Assembly (NCBI GenBank): GCA_027257055.1
Contig: JAPVLO010000056.1
Span: 1,302,001-1,366,000 of the forward strand
Reading direction: 5' to 3'
DNA length: 64,000 nt
Source: Cephalopachus bancanus
Taxonomy: Eukaryota > Chordata > Mammalia > Primates > Tarsiidae
The notes under the pieces were generated by a model, which made no database searches, was not told where the DNA came from, and saw only the letters and a program-made list of their open reading frames with translations. Below are positions 36,991 to 49,959 of the stretch, one piece after another; within the stretch, counting starts at the first letter, position 1; the number at the start of each line of letters is the position of its first letter. The position numbers and the translations under genes are program-made.

Positions 36991-37507
36991 TATCTGAATT
37001 CTGGGGAATCCAGAATAATCAAAGGGATGACAAAATTATCATTATTTTGAGATTATGAGTGTCTATCTGGAAAACCAGAGTCATAACTGATAACAGCAAC
37101 AACAACAAAGCTTTAATAACAGAACTCAGTACATTTGCTCATGATAAAAATGAATACACAAAAATAAAAAACTCTCCTATATGCCAGTCATAACTCAATT
37201 TAAAAATTAATAGAAAATGTATTAAACCTAAGGATGACAAAATAACTATATCTTGGGCCACAAAAGACATGAATTACTGGGAGAAAAAACCATGCTTCAA
37301 GATGGAAAGACTTAGTATTGTAGGTATGTTAATTCTCTACAAATTAACCTGTAAATTGAATAAAATACCAATTAAAGCTTTAATTCCTCAACCTAACAAC
37401 TTAATTCCAAAATATATCTAAGAGAATAAACTCATGAAAGTAGCCAGGGACATTTTGAAAAAGAATAATAAGAGATGATTAAATATAATAGATAGGCAAG
37501 TTTGCTA
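36991..37507 (+). mobile_element. Old L1 (L1M-type) ORF2, middle
   Basis: 'ctatctggaaaaccagag', 'aactctcctatatgccag', 'catgcttcaagatggaaag', and 'acctgtaaattgaataaaatacc' follow ORF2 downstream of the reverse-transcriptase core. Confidence 0.65.
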
Positions 37508-37546
37508 TAAAGCTATATTTATATATATAAATATATATATACATAC

Positions 37547-37597
<51 letters not shown>

Positions 37598-37911
37598 CAT
37601 TTTTTTTTTGAGTTGGAGTCTCACTCCATTGTCCAGGTTGGAGTGCAGTGGCACGCTCATGGTCACCCCAGCACCCCAGACCCGCTGAGCTCCGGCAATC
37701 CTTCTGCCTCAGTCTTCCAAATAGCCAAAACTACAGGCATGCGCTACCATGCCTGGCTGATTTTTTTTTTTTTTTAATTTAGTGTAGAGATAAGTTCTCG
37801 CCAAGTTGCCTGGGCTGATCTTGAAACCAAGGGCTCAGGCAATCCACTCACCTCGGCCTCCCAAAGTGCTGGGATGACAGGCTGAGCCACCAAGCCCCGC
37901 CTAAAGCTATA
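37508..37911 (-). repeat. Alu with 10-bp TSD and (AC)n/(AT)n tail
   Basis: taaagctata occurs at 37508-37517 and 37902-37911. The Alu body is about 37600-37901. Its tail side, 37518-37599, has become an (at)n-(ac)n-(at)n microsatellite. The body keeps the older caacttgg segment. Confidence 0.92.
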
Positions 37912-38140
37912 ATTTTTAAATGGTGCATTACAGATATAGACAACCCAGAAACCTGGCCTGAGTAGAGACAGATGTAATATATGTTAGAAGTGGCATAACA
38001 GATCAGTGGGGAATTAGTGGATAGTTTTTTTTATAATAATAGCACAACTAGCTAGTCACTTGGGGAAAAAAAATATTCCCCCCTCACACTTCACAGAATA
38101 ATAAGTTCCAGATGGAATAACAGCATCTTAGTTTGGTGTG
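37912..38140 (+). mobile_element. Old L1 (L1M-type) ORF2, continued
   Basis: It resumes after the Alu: 'tggtgcattacagatatagac', 'ggcataacagatcagtgggg', 'agatggaataacagc'. These are collinear with the fragment ending at 37507. Confidence 0.65.
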
Positions 38141-38319
38141 TGTTCTTCCATAACTTTATTTTGGCATGTACTTATTTTATTTTATTTTTTACATTATGGA
38201 TTTCTTACATATGATGTTTTTCAACGTACTTTCTTCTCTTACTATTCATTACCTCTGGAGAGTGGGGAAATAGATTGGGTTTGAGAATGGTAATAAAAAG
38301 GGAGATTATCACAAATTAA

Positions 38320-39275
38320 TTAGTTCATTCAACAATTATTGAATGACTGCCAAGTGTCAGGCACTATTCTTGGTGCTGGGGATACAGCAGGGAACAACAA
38401 GAACTTTGCCCTCATGGAACATGCATTTTAGTGGGGAGAGGAGAGACCCAAAAGAAACAAGCAAAATATCTTCTATGCTAAATGGTGACAAATGCTTTAG
38501 AGGAAAATGAAGCAAAATTAAAAAGCAAGAAAGGATAAGGAGGCCAGTCTTCACTAAGAAAGTGACATTTCAGTAAAGGTGTGAAAGAGGTAAGGGAAAG
38601 AGCCGCCTGGTTGGGGGCATTTCCCAGGCACAGGAAACTGAGCACAAAGGCCTAAGGCCTGAAGAGAGAGTGAACCTAGCATTTTGCATAGTCTGCCTTT
38701 GGTGAGTTTTCTTGGAATTGTTTGGAGAGAGTGAGAGAGTGTCAAGTGGGGGTGGGATCAGGAAGCTAGAGCACATCTTGCAAGGCCTTATCAACTGTTT
38801 GAGGACAATGATGACTCCATTGAATGAGAGAATAAGCTACTGGAAGGTTTAAACCAAGAACAGACGTGATCTGATGTTTTGTTTTGCTTTTTTTTCTTTT
38901 AAACAAGATCACTGTGGTTACTGTGTGGGAGTCAGATAGGGGGTTGCCATGATACTAGAGAAGAAAAGTGGCAGTGGGTGAGACTGAGGTGGTGGCAGTG
39001 CAGGGAGTATAATGTTTTGGGATATTTTTGGAAGGTGTTGTTGGCAGGACTTGTTGCTAGTTGGATGAAGAATGTGAGAGAAAGTGTCAGAAGGCACTGA
39101 GAACACTATGATGACCTAACAGAAAGTGGATTTGCCATTGACTGACGTGGGAGGATGGCAGGAGCAGTAGATTTTGAAAAGGATATCAGGGCTTAGTTTT
39201 GAATCTGTTAAATTTGAAATGCTTATTAGATATCCAGGTGGAAATATTAAATAGCCGGGAAGAAATGTGACTTTA
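38320..39275 (-). repeat. L2 LINE, 3' part
   Basis: The plus strand gives a long antisense L2: 'tgccaagtgtcaggcactattcttgg', 'ccctcatggaacatgcattttagtgggg', 'cttgcaaggccttatcaac', 'aagatcactgtggttactgtgtggg', 'tgaaatgcttattagatatccagg'. Confidence 0.8.
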
Positions 39276-39587
39276 GAATTCATAGCAGCCGGGCTTGGTG
39301 GCTCAGCCTATAATCCCGCGCCTTGGGAGGCCAAGGTGAGTGAATTGCCTGAGCCTGCGGGTTCGAGACCCACCTGGGCAACTTGGCGAGACCTCAACTC
39401 TACAATAAAAATTTTAAAAAATTAGCCGGGCATGGTAGTGCACGTCTGTAGTTCCAGCTACTTGGAAGGCTGAGGTGGAAAGATCGTCGGAGCCAAGCAG
39501 GTTGAGGCTGCGGTGGCCGAGAGTGGCCACTGCACTCCAGTCTGGGCCACCGAGTGAGACTCCAACTCAAAAAAAAAGAATTCACAG
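39275..39587 (+). repeat. Alu, transitional type, 11-bp TSD
   Basis: agaattcatag at 39275-39285 pairs with agaattcacag at 39577-39587 (one mismatch). It carries the B-box hairpin change and the right-arm hairpin but still keeps caacttggcgagac, so it sits between the old and young Alu classes. Confidence 0.93.
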
Positions 39588-39639
39588 GATAGGTCAGGAA
39601 TAAAGATATAAGTTTGTGAATCATCAGATCACATTCTAA

Positions 39640-40740
39640 TTTATAAGACTGAATGAAACAACCAAGGAAACAAGTCCATTTTTAGTAATTCTTATAATAA
39701 ATATTTAAATTTTACAATAAAATCATACTATATATTTTATTTGAACAACTAAAAATACCTATAAAGCATTGGAAAAAATGTATGCAAATATTTATATAAT
39801 TGCCTACAGAGTAAAAAATTCTAGGCTTGATACCAAAAATATAGTCATAAAAGAAACCAGTAACAGATATGACTACATAATATTTTTTTAACATTCTATG
39901 TATCACATATGGCATATATAAAAATGAAAAGAAGTCAATAAATTACTGGAAAAATTATTGCCAATATGTATGACATACACATTACTCACCTTAAAATGTA
40001 AAGATTTCTAACAAAGCAGTAACAATAAGATCAATATCCAAAGAGAAAAAATTAAGTACAGGTCTGAACACAACATTTTTATCAGAAGAAATAGAAACCA
40101 TCACTAAGCATATATGAATACAGAAACTAAAATAATATTTTCACCTAAATTAGCAAAAATATTTTAATGTGATAACCTGGTTTGGGCAAGGATACTAAAA
40201 AATGTGTGTTATGTATATTTTTACCGTAAATTGATATTGAATTTCCTTACGAAAGTGAAAAAGTTAAACAGAGCCTTAAGCTGCCCATATTTTCAAACTA
40301 GAAATTCCACCTTTTATCATTTATCTGAAAGAATACTTTTGTTTATGGGCAATGATTCACTTAAAAGGAAGTGCATTGCAATATTTATAAGTAGTAAATA
40401 TTGACGCAAGGGGAAGAAACCTAAATAGTATCAAAGAACTGGCTAAGTAAATCTTGCTACGTCTATAGGATATACTATCATAAGCATGAAAATCATGTTG
40501 TAGAATTATATTTATTGATAAAATATTTGTGTGAGTTCATGTTTTATTTATTGAATTAAAATTAATAAAACAGGGAAAGTCACTTTTTATTACTTCTTCA
40601 TAGAAAAATATAAAAATATTTTGAAAAATATTTGAAACTATCATCAGTCGTTATACTCACAAGTGATTTTATTTTCTCTTTTCTGCTTAATTGTACTTTC
40701 TCAGTATATTAAAAATAAACCCACATTTTAAAACTTTGTA
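39640..40740 (+). mobile_element. Old L1 (L1M/HAL1-like) 3' region
   Basis: 'aaaaagaagtcaataaattactgg'-type sequence, 'tttatctgaaagaatac', 'gcaatatttataagtag', and 'aacctaaatagtatcaaagaactggc' resemble the ORF2 end and 3' UTR of old L1s. It is probably the tail of the element that starts at 34862. Confidence 0.55.
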
Positions 40741-40989
40741 TGTATTGTTGAAAATGAAATCAATATAATAAGGTCTAAAAAAAGAAGGTTCAACAGTTCT
40801 GGTTGCCATCCAACATTATATAATCCTGGGGTGTTTCAAAACCACCCAGTTATGTGCTGACAGGTTGTCCAGATGTCTGGGATGAGAATCACAGAACATC
40901 TTTGTCCCAGCAAATTAGGTGGCTGGGCACACAAACAACCTGCCCTTTATTTTATTTATCTGCACTTTGACAAGGCAATTTTCCCTGTC

Positions 40990-41220
40990 ATCATTATTTT
41001 GTTTCTCTGTTATGAATTCAAGGCACTTTACTAGGTACTTTACATACTTTATGGCAACCATGCAAATATCCTCCAACTTGAGTATGAATATTTTATTTTA
41101 CATATGAAGAAACAGAGGCCCAAAGACTTTGAGTAACTTGCTCAGTGTAATTAACAAGGAAGAGAGCTAAATTTTACATCCTGGTTTCTCTAGTCCCAAA
41201 ACTTTGTACTTTTCACGATA
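40990..41220 (-). repeat. MIR SINE
   Basis: 'aggcactttactaggtactttacatac', 'catatgaagaaacagaggccc', and 'gagtaacttgctcagtg' follow reverse MIR. Confidence 0.7.
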
Positions 41221-41785
41221 ATTTTTCTTTTAAAGAGTGAGTGGAATGAAAGATGATTTAAATGGTAGAGGGACATCAATTAAATGGCAATAAATTTCAT
41301 CATTAAAGAGTTTGTTTCTTTTCAATTACGTTTCAAATCTGATTACACCAAGGAAAATTAATTCCAAGCTTTATGACAGTCTATCTATAAAACCTGTTTA
41401 ACATTTGCTAATCCTCCTTTTCCAATAGTAAGAGAGCAAGTGCTTAGCACCTACTTAGAATTTAATAATATTGCTTTGTCTTATTGCATTTAGTTTTAAT
41501 GCATTTAGCTTGACCTAAATAAGATCAAGAGAGGTTTTTAAATAAATGTAAATTTTTCACAAGTTGAGTTAAAGAAAGTATTTAATCACTAACAGTACAA
41601 ACAGCACACCAATATTACAAAAAAACACTGCACAGGATGAATGCAAATTCCCAGGGTTTAGGAAGTAACTAAACCTACTATTTGCTACTGCTTCTCACCA
41701 TTGTAAGAATTTTTAAAAGGATACAGTTAGAAAGGGACACTATTAAATTTTGTTAAACCCTAATTGTGTCTTGGTAGTTTCCCTG
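41221..41785. other. Unassigned intergenic DNA
   Basis: AT-rich sequence with no recognised gene or repeat. Confidence 0.4.
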
Positions 41786-41789
41786 TGTG

Positions 41790-41960
41790 GTACCTTTAAT
41801 TCTCACAGTTGTGCTGTGAGGATTAATACACCCAGTTTACCAATTTGGAAATTGAGGTACCGCATGATAATGTAGCCTAAAGACACCCCACTAGTGAACT
41901 TGGGATTTGAATTCAAAGTCCTGGGTCTCCAAGGACTCTCTTAGCTTTTAGCACATGACA
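41790..41960 (-). repeat. MIR SINE
   Basis: 'tttaccaatttggaaattgagg', 'agtgaacttgggatttgaattc' read as reverse MIR. Confidence 0.65.
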
Positions 41961-43330
41961 TCTAAGGGGAGCTTGCTTTTTGCAATTCTATACAAGTATT
42001 AAGTTACAAACATGCATTAAATCCAAGAGAACTTCAATGGGCCAGCGTTGACAGTGAAGGCTTTGCAAAGCATGCGTGGCTGATGTGGGTTTTGAAGAAC
42101 AAGTTAGGCCCTGGAAGGAGGTTCAAGTGCATTTTGGGTGGAGCAATTGGGGTAACTTCTGTAGCATTAAGGCCAGTTTTTGAAACCTAGCACCTCATAG
42201 CCCTACTGCTTTATCTCTGACTCATCCCTTTTCCCGAAAATGCTCAGGGAGGAGCATCTTACGCTTCTATCAGCACTTCACACCTTACTGTGACTTAATT
42301 TTTTGGCACTTTGCTGAAAGCAAGCTGAAATAATGGAAAGCATTCCAAGATCCAGGAGGTCATCAAAGCACAAACATTACCAAATAGACAATCCAGAAGC
42401 AGTGAAGCTGATTTTTAAATTGGTGCCCATTTTGAAAATTGCCAACTCTATTCCTGCATGGATGTGTAAGGAGCTTTTCACCATAGTTGCCAGACTACCA
42501 GTGGTACTCTCTGCAAAAGATTGAGGTGGATGTCTGGCTCACATACTCTCTGCAACATTTCTCACCGGGATAATATTAGAAGACGGTCCAAACATGTATG
42601 GGACATTGCAAAACACATGACTAAAACTACTGACCACAGCTTATGTACATATAAAATTCTGGTCAGGGATACAAGCACCATCGTGAGCCTTCACTGGCCA
42701 CGGCTCCGTGTTTATCATTGGGAAGATCACTTACAACCCCTAAGGAGGTCACAGTGTCAACCTGACATGCTTCCCATCTAAGCTGTTCAGTCAAGACATT
42801 TAAACCTGACACCTCAGGTTCTTTCCTTGCAAAGACCAGATGTGCTCAGCTGGAGAGAGGAAAGGCTTTTCTGTGCTCAACAGACTCCAAACTCTCTGCA
42901 GTGAAGAAGGCCAAACTGACAAGGTGGCCCAGGATTTGTTTTTTCTGTCCCCTTCCTGGCCTCTGCTTCCTTACTGTTCCCATATCAGTCACAACCTTCG
43001 CCTAGAAAATAGGCCATGTTTCCGCAAAGCCCCAAGTCTTGGTGACTCACAAGACACATCTATTTTATCTCTGAGGTATTTCCTTAATATACTCCCTCGT
43101 CAATAGAGTTGAGCCCCCGACTTCTTCCATACTCTAATCATCACTGCCCTAGAATGTGAAATAATTTCCTAACCGATCCCTCTGCCTCAAAGATAATCCT
43201 CTGCATTCTAAAAATGATTATCAAAATATTAGCTACCATGAAGACAATGCCTGCTAGTGCTTGAGGAATGCTGTCAACATGCTTCCTGTGAGCATTCTGA
43301 TGCGTAATTTCTTCAGGCCTCTGTCCCCAC
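41961..43330. other. Unassigned intergenic DNA
   Basis: No family was recognised. Open frames of 63, 86 and 88 codons between 42333 and 43106 follow one another on the plus strand but lack motifs and start contexts. From 42900 to 43200 there is a faint L2 flavour. Confidence 0.35.
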
Positions 43331-43334
43331 TTCC

Positions 43335-43500
43335 CTAACATGCCCCTTACCACAGCTGCCATGAGCTGCCTCTGGTTTTCCTCTGGATGCCTTACACAAT
43401 CTACCTCTGTGAACTCCAGCGGGCCACTCTTCCCACTTGGGACTCAGTTTCCCCAACTGTGAAATGGGGAGATTCTATAACATCTAACGTTTATTACGCC
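43335..43500 (+). repeat. MIR SINE fragment
   Basis: 'gggactcagtttccccaactgtgaaatggggag' is a clear MIR core-to-3' phrase. Confidence 0.6.
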
Positions 43501-43650
43501 CTGCGTGTTTATTTGCTAAAAGGATTTTCTTCTTCAATTCCTTTTAGGGCTCTGTGTGTTCCCAAGATGAGAGAGGGAAAGTGAGTCAGATATTTCCCCT
43601 GTTAACTACTTTAGCCAGTTCCTGGTACAACTCCTTTTCCAAGACGTCCC

Positions 43651-45536
43651 AAGATTCTTTTTTTATTTTAAAGATGTGGGATACAAGTCAGGATTAGTAC
43701 ATAAGTGGTCTAAGTACAGGTGAAGTTTGGGCCTCCCATTGGTCTTCACTTCGCCTGGTTAGGATCAGGTACCCTTGGTGATATTATGTGCACTCCCTCC
43801 GACCTGTCTGGGCAGTGTTCTCCTACTGCCACTCCCTTTCTTGAAGTGTTAGGATAAATGTTCAAGGTCCACTTATGAGTAAGAAAATGTGCTATTCAGT
43901 TCTTTGTTTCTGTGATAGATCACTGAATATGATCAACTCTAAATCCACCCAAGTTGCTGCAAAGTCCATAATTTTTTCCTTCTTTATGGCCATGTTATAT
44001 TCCATTGTGTTTTTGTACCACATTTTTAATGCAGTTCACTTTCAATGGGCAGCACAGTTGGTGCCATGTTTCTGCTATTGTGAATAGTGCTTGCTGCAAT
44101 AAACATACATGCACAGGTATCTTTTTTGTAGAATGATTTGAGTTCCTCTGGGTTTATTCCCAGAAGGGGATTGCTGGGTCGTATGGAATGTCAATTTTTA
44201 GATCTTTTAGAAATTGTCACACTGTTTTTCACAGAGGTTGTACTAATTTACACTCCCACCAACAGTGTGGAAGCATTTCCTTTTCTCCATATTCTCTCCA
44301 GCATCTGTTGTTTTTGAGTTATTAATGATGGCCATCCTAACTGGAGTTAGGTGGTATCTATGTGGTTCTAATTTGCATTTCTTTGATGATTAGTGAGACT
44401 GAGTATTTTTTCATGTATCTCTTGGCTGTTCACATGTCTTCTTTTGAGAAGTGTCTGTTCAGCTCTATTCAAGTGTCTATTCAGGTTCGCATGTCTTCTT
44501 TTGCCCACTTTTTAATAGGGCTTTTTTTTTTTTCATTTTGGCACATTTGAGTTTCTTGTAGAACCTGTATGTTAGGTCTTTGTCAGATAAACAGTTGGCA
44601 AATATTTTTCCCCATTCAGTGTACTGTCTCCCCACTCTCTTGGTGGTTTCTTTTGCTTTTCAAAAACTTTTCAGTTTGATGAGGTCCCACTTGTCTATCT
44701 TATCTCTTATGTCATGGGCTTCTGGGGCTATAATCAGGAATTGATTTCCTATTCCAATAGGGTATCTCCTGCACTTTCTAAGAATCTTATAGTTTGAGGT
44801 GTTATGTTTAGGTCTTTGATCCATTTGGGGTTTATTTTTGTGTATGGTTATAGGTAGGGGTCTTCATTCTTCTGCATATGCTCAGCCAGTTTTCCCAGCA
44901 CCATTTACTTAATAGGTTCTCTTCTTCCCAGTGCTTGTTGCTGGTAGCTTTGTCAAAGGTGAGTTGGTTAAGAAATTAAGGTTTTGCTTCTGGAATCTCT
45001 CTCCTGTTCCATTGGTCTATATGCCTGTTCTTGTACCAGTACCAGGCTGTTTTGATTATAGTTGCCTTATAATAAAGTTTAAAGTCTGGAAGTGTGATAC
45101 CTCCCAGTTTGTTTCTTTTGATAAGGATTGTTTTGGCTGTTCATGGTCATTGATGTTTCCATATGAATTTCTGCATTGTCATTTCCAGGTCTGAGAAGAA
45201 TGATGTTGGTAATTTAATGGGTATTGCGTTGAATGTGTAGATTGCCTTGGGCAGGATGGACATTTTAACAATGTTAATTATTCCAATCCATGAACATGGA
45301 ATATTTTTCCATTTGCTTGTGTCTTCTTTAATTTCTTTGAGCAGTGTTTTGTAGTTTTCATTGTAAAGGTCTTTTACTTCTCTGGTTAGGAAGATACCAA
45401 GGTATTTCATTTTCTTTGTGGCTATTGTGAATGAGATCGTGCTTTTTATTTGGTTCTCTGTTTGTTGTTGGTGTTTAAAAATACAACTGTCTTTTGCATG
45501 TTGACTTTGTTCCCTGAGACTTTGCCAAAGATTCTT
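43651..45536 (-). mobile_element. L1, 5'-truncated, with TSD
   Basis: The minus-strand L1 runs from an A-rich tail and 3' UTR (gatgtgggatacaagtcagg on the plus strand) back through the ORF2 C-terminus into the reverse-transcriptase region near 45527. aagattctt occurs at both ends (43651-43659 and 45528-45536). An open piece of ORF2 of 153 codons (45147-45608, partly extending into flank) includes [15 protein letters not shown]. It is the same lineage as the 7.6-kb and 11.5-kb L1s. Confidence 0.92.
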
Positions 45537-45759
45537 GCCATTCATTCTGAAGTCTTCAGTTCTGACTACACTCAGTTTAAAAGATATGATGTACCATTTG
45601 GGCTCCATGTGGTTTTATATTTATTCCAGTGGCTTCATGCTGCTAAGTTAAGCATCCTTTGTGCCCTTTAAGGTTAGTGACATACCTTATGCTTTTTCCA
45701 TATTTACTCACAGCATCTATCACAGAGGTGGAAGGTAGGCAGATGGGAAGTAATATTTA

Positions 45760-46015
45760 TGCCATTGTGGTAAAGAGAAAGGACTCTGAAGCTTGACAGT
45801 TTTGTTTCAATTATAATCCTGGCTCTGTCATTTACTAGCTGTGTGACCTTAGGCAAGTTACTTAATCTCTCTGGGCTAATTTCCTTATCTATATAATGGA
45901 AAATAATGTTAGCTACTCCATAGGTTATTATGAAGTTATATTAGTTAATACAAGTAAAGTGCTTAAAATAGTGTCCAGAACATAGTTGTGTTATAAGCTT
46001 ATTTGTTGTTACTAT
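45760..46015 (+). repeat. MIR SINE
   Basis: 'cctggctctgtcatttactagctgtgtgacc' followed by 'ggcaagttacttaatctctctggg' is nearly consensus MIR. Confidence 0.9.
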
Positions 46016-46079
46016 TTATTAAGAATTAATTCCCTCCAAGAATTATGCTAGAAGCTTTAATGATAATAAAAATATTAAA

Positions 46080-46275
46080 TACTAATTATTGAACATTTGC
46101 TAGATGCTTTCATTCTTTATATAATGTTTCTCAATTCCTCACAGCAATGTGTCTCATTTTACAGATGATAAAACTGAGGCCGAGAATATAATATAAGAAG
46201 CAATACGTTTTTGAGGCCAAGACTGGGACCCAGGTCACTTGGATCTGAAGCTCATGTTGTTTCTATCACGCCTGT
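46080..46275 (-). repeat. MIR SINE
   Basis: 'ctcattttacagatgataaaactgagg' and 'gactgggacccaggtcac' read as reverse MIR. It lies head-to-head with the preceding copy. Confidence 0.75.
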
Positions 46276-47700
46276 CATATCATGACTACCCTTTATTTAG
46301 TTGTTTTCAGATTTTTTGTTCTTTCTTATGCTTAGATATGCACAAAAGATGAAGCTCGCAGTTGGCATTCCCTCTGTGCAGAGAAGCCATGGAGATAATA
46401 TTGTGTGTGGGCTGTGCCTAATTCCCCATTCTTCTCACTCACATTCCATAGCTGTAGTGATGTGCTTTTTCCTCCCTCTCAAGAAAGCATTCTGTAAGGT
46501 AATGGGAGTGGTATTTTTATAGAGGTAACATTGATCTGACCTTGATGTGTTTTACTTAATAATAGCTTCCCACCCCATCCCTGTTCAAGGGTCACCTTCT
46601 TCAGAATTCCTTGGAAAGTGTGATTTGCTCAGGTGCATTCTTCAGTTTGCCACTCAGGGTTGTGCCTCGCTGTTCCCCCCAACCACCAGGCCCTGTTCCT
46701 GTTGATGGAGGCTCTACCTGGAACTCCTGGACTATACTCCCTTGAGATGGCTCTGTTTCCCCTTCCTGGGCAGCAGTGAATGAAGGTGGGCAAGTCACAC
46801 TTCCCTGTGAAGCCCCTTACTTCTGTTCTCTACCATAACATCCCAAAAAACCCCACTGAAGGTTGCACATAACCAAATTGGTTGTAATGTCAAAAGAAAA
46901 ATGCTTTATATAATTGCCCATTATAATCCAAGATAAAATTACCAAAAAAGGGTAAGCACTTTCATGGGAGTGTCTCTATCAGATACATTCAATTCCTTGC
47001 TTTGTGCTACCATCTACAAATTTCCACACCTCTTCATGATAACCCCCTTATACAGATCTCTACAATGTGAAGTCTTATTCTTTAGGAAAACACTGTGGCC
47101 CTAATCATTAATCAGTGGCTTGTGATCCATTTCCATCTATTTCCATAGGTTATCTCTGGACACAGTCATTGCTCAGCAGTACAATTACCAAATTATTCAT
47201 CATGGAAGACTTCACCAACACGATTAGGGTGAAATTTGGCCCTTCAAGTATGGGGTTAGTATTGATGTTCAAGCCCTGTCTCTACAAAGATCTCACCAAC
47301 TGTCCCCCAAAATAGATGAAAATCCTGCATGATACATACACATAACTTCAAATGATGGGTTAATGCTCAGAAACAAAATAGCCTAAATCCATATTAAAGA
47401 AGAAACATATGTTCCTAATAGCAACACAATCTATGCTGCTGTGCTCTATAATAAAAGGTAGCATTTTTTACCTTGTTAAGCAGAACAGTGTCCAATCTTC
47501 TATTTTTACCCAGTGCTGCTATCAGTTGGGGTTATTCGGCTCAAGTAGGAGAAAACCCAAATGTAGTCATCTTAGACAATGAAAGCAGTTTTTATACTCA
47601 AAACTCAAGAGATACAGGGACTTCACAGGAGTTTTATACAGTATCTAACAATACCACCAAAGAACCAATGGCCTGTCTCTATCCATCTTTCTTTTGTGCT
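46276..47700. other. Unassigned intergenic DNA
   Basis: 46560-46810 is locally GC-rich with no recognised family. The rest is AT-rich. No gene was recognised. Confidence 0.4.
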
Positions 47701-47703
47701 TTA

Positions 47704-48210
47704 CTAATTTTCTATTGCTACTGTAACAAATTACTACAAATTTAGTGAATTTAAACAACAGAAATGTATTATCTTACACTTCTGGAGATTAGAAGTACCA
47801 AAGCCAAGGTCAGAGTAGGAGGGAAAGGCTGAGTTCCTGTGTAAGTTCTAGGGAAGACTCTGCTTCCTTGCTTTTTCTAACTTCTAGAGGCTGCCATCGT
47901 CAAAGCAAACAGCACAACATCTTTAAGCCTCTCCCTCCCTCCCTCGCTCTTCCCCCCACACACCTGGCTACTGTCATCACTTCTCGTTTTCTCTCTTTGA
48001 TACTCCTCCCTCCCTCTTTGTAAGGATCCTTGAGATTACACTGAACCCATCCCTATAAACCAATATAATCTACCCATCTCAAGATCCTTGACTTAATTAT
48101 TATCTGCAACATCTCTTTTGCTTATGTAAGGTAACATTCACAGCTTCTGAGGATTAAAATATGGGCATTTTTGTGTGTGTGTGGTAGGAGGAGGCATTAT
48201 TCTGTCTACA
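47704..48210 (-). mobile_element. MaLR/ERVL-type LTR-like repeat
   Basis: The plus strand reads 'ctattgctactgtaacaaattac', 'aaacaacagaaatgtattatcttac', 'gtaaggtaacattcacagcttctgagg', and 'aggcattattctgtctaca'. These match the reverse of a MaLR-like element. The subfamily is uncertain. Internal (ccct)n-like sequence lies at 47928-47950. Confidence 0.6.
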
Positions 48211-49133
48211 AAATCTGCTTTACACTGTGTCAATGTCATCTGGAAAGAGTAGTTTTTGTGCTCACAAAAGGACCGTTAGCAGTTCAAGGAGCTACATGTT
48301 TCTCAGTTCCATTGGCAGGAAGAACAGAGATGATTCCAGTCTCTCTTAGGACACCAAGAATGCTTCTTGTTTAGGATCCTCCTTATTTCTCTTATCTTCA
48401 TGGCCAGACTTTAGTCTCACTCTCTTTCTTGAACCAGTTATAATGGCCTCATGGTTGGACTTTGCAGATCAGTGTAAGCCAGGAGCTGAAACTGAGGGTG
48501 GGCTCATCTCCCATGGCTAGAAATGTTAGAGGAACAGTTCTCTAAGGGAAACTCAAGGTCCTGGTGTCATGAAGCAGGAGAGGATGAACACTGGGCTCCA
48601 ACAACAGCAACAAAACTCATAGTGTGCCAACACAACTATCAGAATATGCTTGGTAGGTCCCTAAGAAAGGGGACAATGTCACAGTTGTCTATCCCTTATG
48701 ATCCCTACTTACTCTTACAAACATCTGGCAGAAACTTTACCTCACTTTTGGGGCCAATTCTAAGTCTTGGATGGGACCACAAAGGAGATATGGTGAGGAT
48801 CTAAAGTCTTAATGCTTAACACCCCAGGGTAGAAAATTAGTGGTTGTTCTTCAAATAACATTACTTAAAAAAAATATATTCACACTCTTTTATATTTAGG
48901 CATCAGGAGCAAATCCCTGTGGTGCACCTCTAAGGGACTGAATCACGCCAATGTGTGATGACATTGTGACTGAGATGCAATTTCTCAGACACTAGTCAAA
49001 GATTCATGCACTGAATTCTTCTTTAGTTCTTATTACTTCTTCTATAATTGCATGACCTTCTAGAAGGTTGAAAATATTTTATGCTTTTCCTCTTCTTTCT
49101 CAATTAAGTTTTATTCTCCAGCACTTTTGAAAA

Positions 49134-49137
<4 letters not shown>
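48211..49137. other. Unassigned intergenic DNA
   Basis: No gene or repeat was recognised. A 93-codon open frame at 48523-48804 has no motif. Confidence 0.4.

Positions 49138-49186
<49 letters not shown>
49138..49186 (+). repeat. (GT)n microsatellite
   Basis: About 24 uninterrupted gt units. It is a pure dinucleotide run and is likely length-polymorphic. Confidence 0.98.
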
Positions 49187-49187
<1 letters not shown>

Positions 49188-49949
49188 TGTGCCTTTTTAC
49201 ATGCTCTCCATGGGAACAATTATATGGACAGTATGGAATTTTACCTGAACAGGTTCCCTGGTCCTAGGCTCCTAATCCAAGGATTAGAGACCTTTAACTC
49301 TTTTATCTTTGTAATTCTAAGGACAGAATATGGTTATCTTCATGCTTTTTTTCTTAGAGCTAATACTTTGAAAACCTGCTAACTGAAGACAATGTCTCAC
49401 TTAGACTTGGAAAATTTTAGAACAGAATTTTCCCCTCACTGTTGTCCTATATAGTAAGCCTCCAAGAGCTGTGTATGAACCTTTCCTTTCTAGGATGCCT
49501 TTGCAAACTTGTGGATGCTTTTGTTCTTATTGTTACACTCTATAATTAGAGAATCCCTGAGGTTGTGAGAGGCATAAGAAGTGTCTAGTCTAGTCTTTAT
49601 CTACTACATAAGCAACATTCACCAGTACTGGAGAACTTACCACTTTGGGGTCTGTAGATTCTATTCTGGGGTTGTACTTATGACTTCGTTATTTGTTTAT
49701 AGTGATAAGAAGATGCTTTCTAGAGTTCCCATCCTTCAATCCTTTTTCTGACCTATAGCAACATAATAGAGATTTGCTTCATCAAGCCATTTCCAGATGT
49801 GTGAGAGATTATTTTTAGTTGGTTCATTAGAATAACACATCTAGAGAGTGATTTACAGTGATCTAGAATCATCATCATGTACATTAACTCATTTAATTAT
49901 CAAAGGCTTATGGGGTAAGTATGGATCTTATAGACAAGTAAACAAGTTC
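49187..49949. other. Unassigned intergenic DNA
   Basis: No gene was recognised. 49850-49945 carries a weak reverse-MIR phrase ('cattaactcatttaattatc'). Confidence 0.35.
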
Positions 49950-49959
49950 ATAAGGAATT

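Noticed and set aside
42333..42781. Adjacent 63- and 86-codon frames as an exon pair
   Set aside because: No motif, splice consensus or Kozak context supports them. They are within the chance length for this composition.
45147..45608. 153-codon open frame as a host gene
   Set aside because: It is L1 ORF2 sequence inside a 5'-truncated element.
49140..49382. Cys/Val-repeat protein at the (GT)n run
   Set aside because: It is a translation of a microsatellite.
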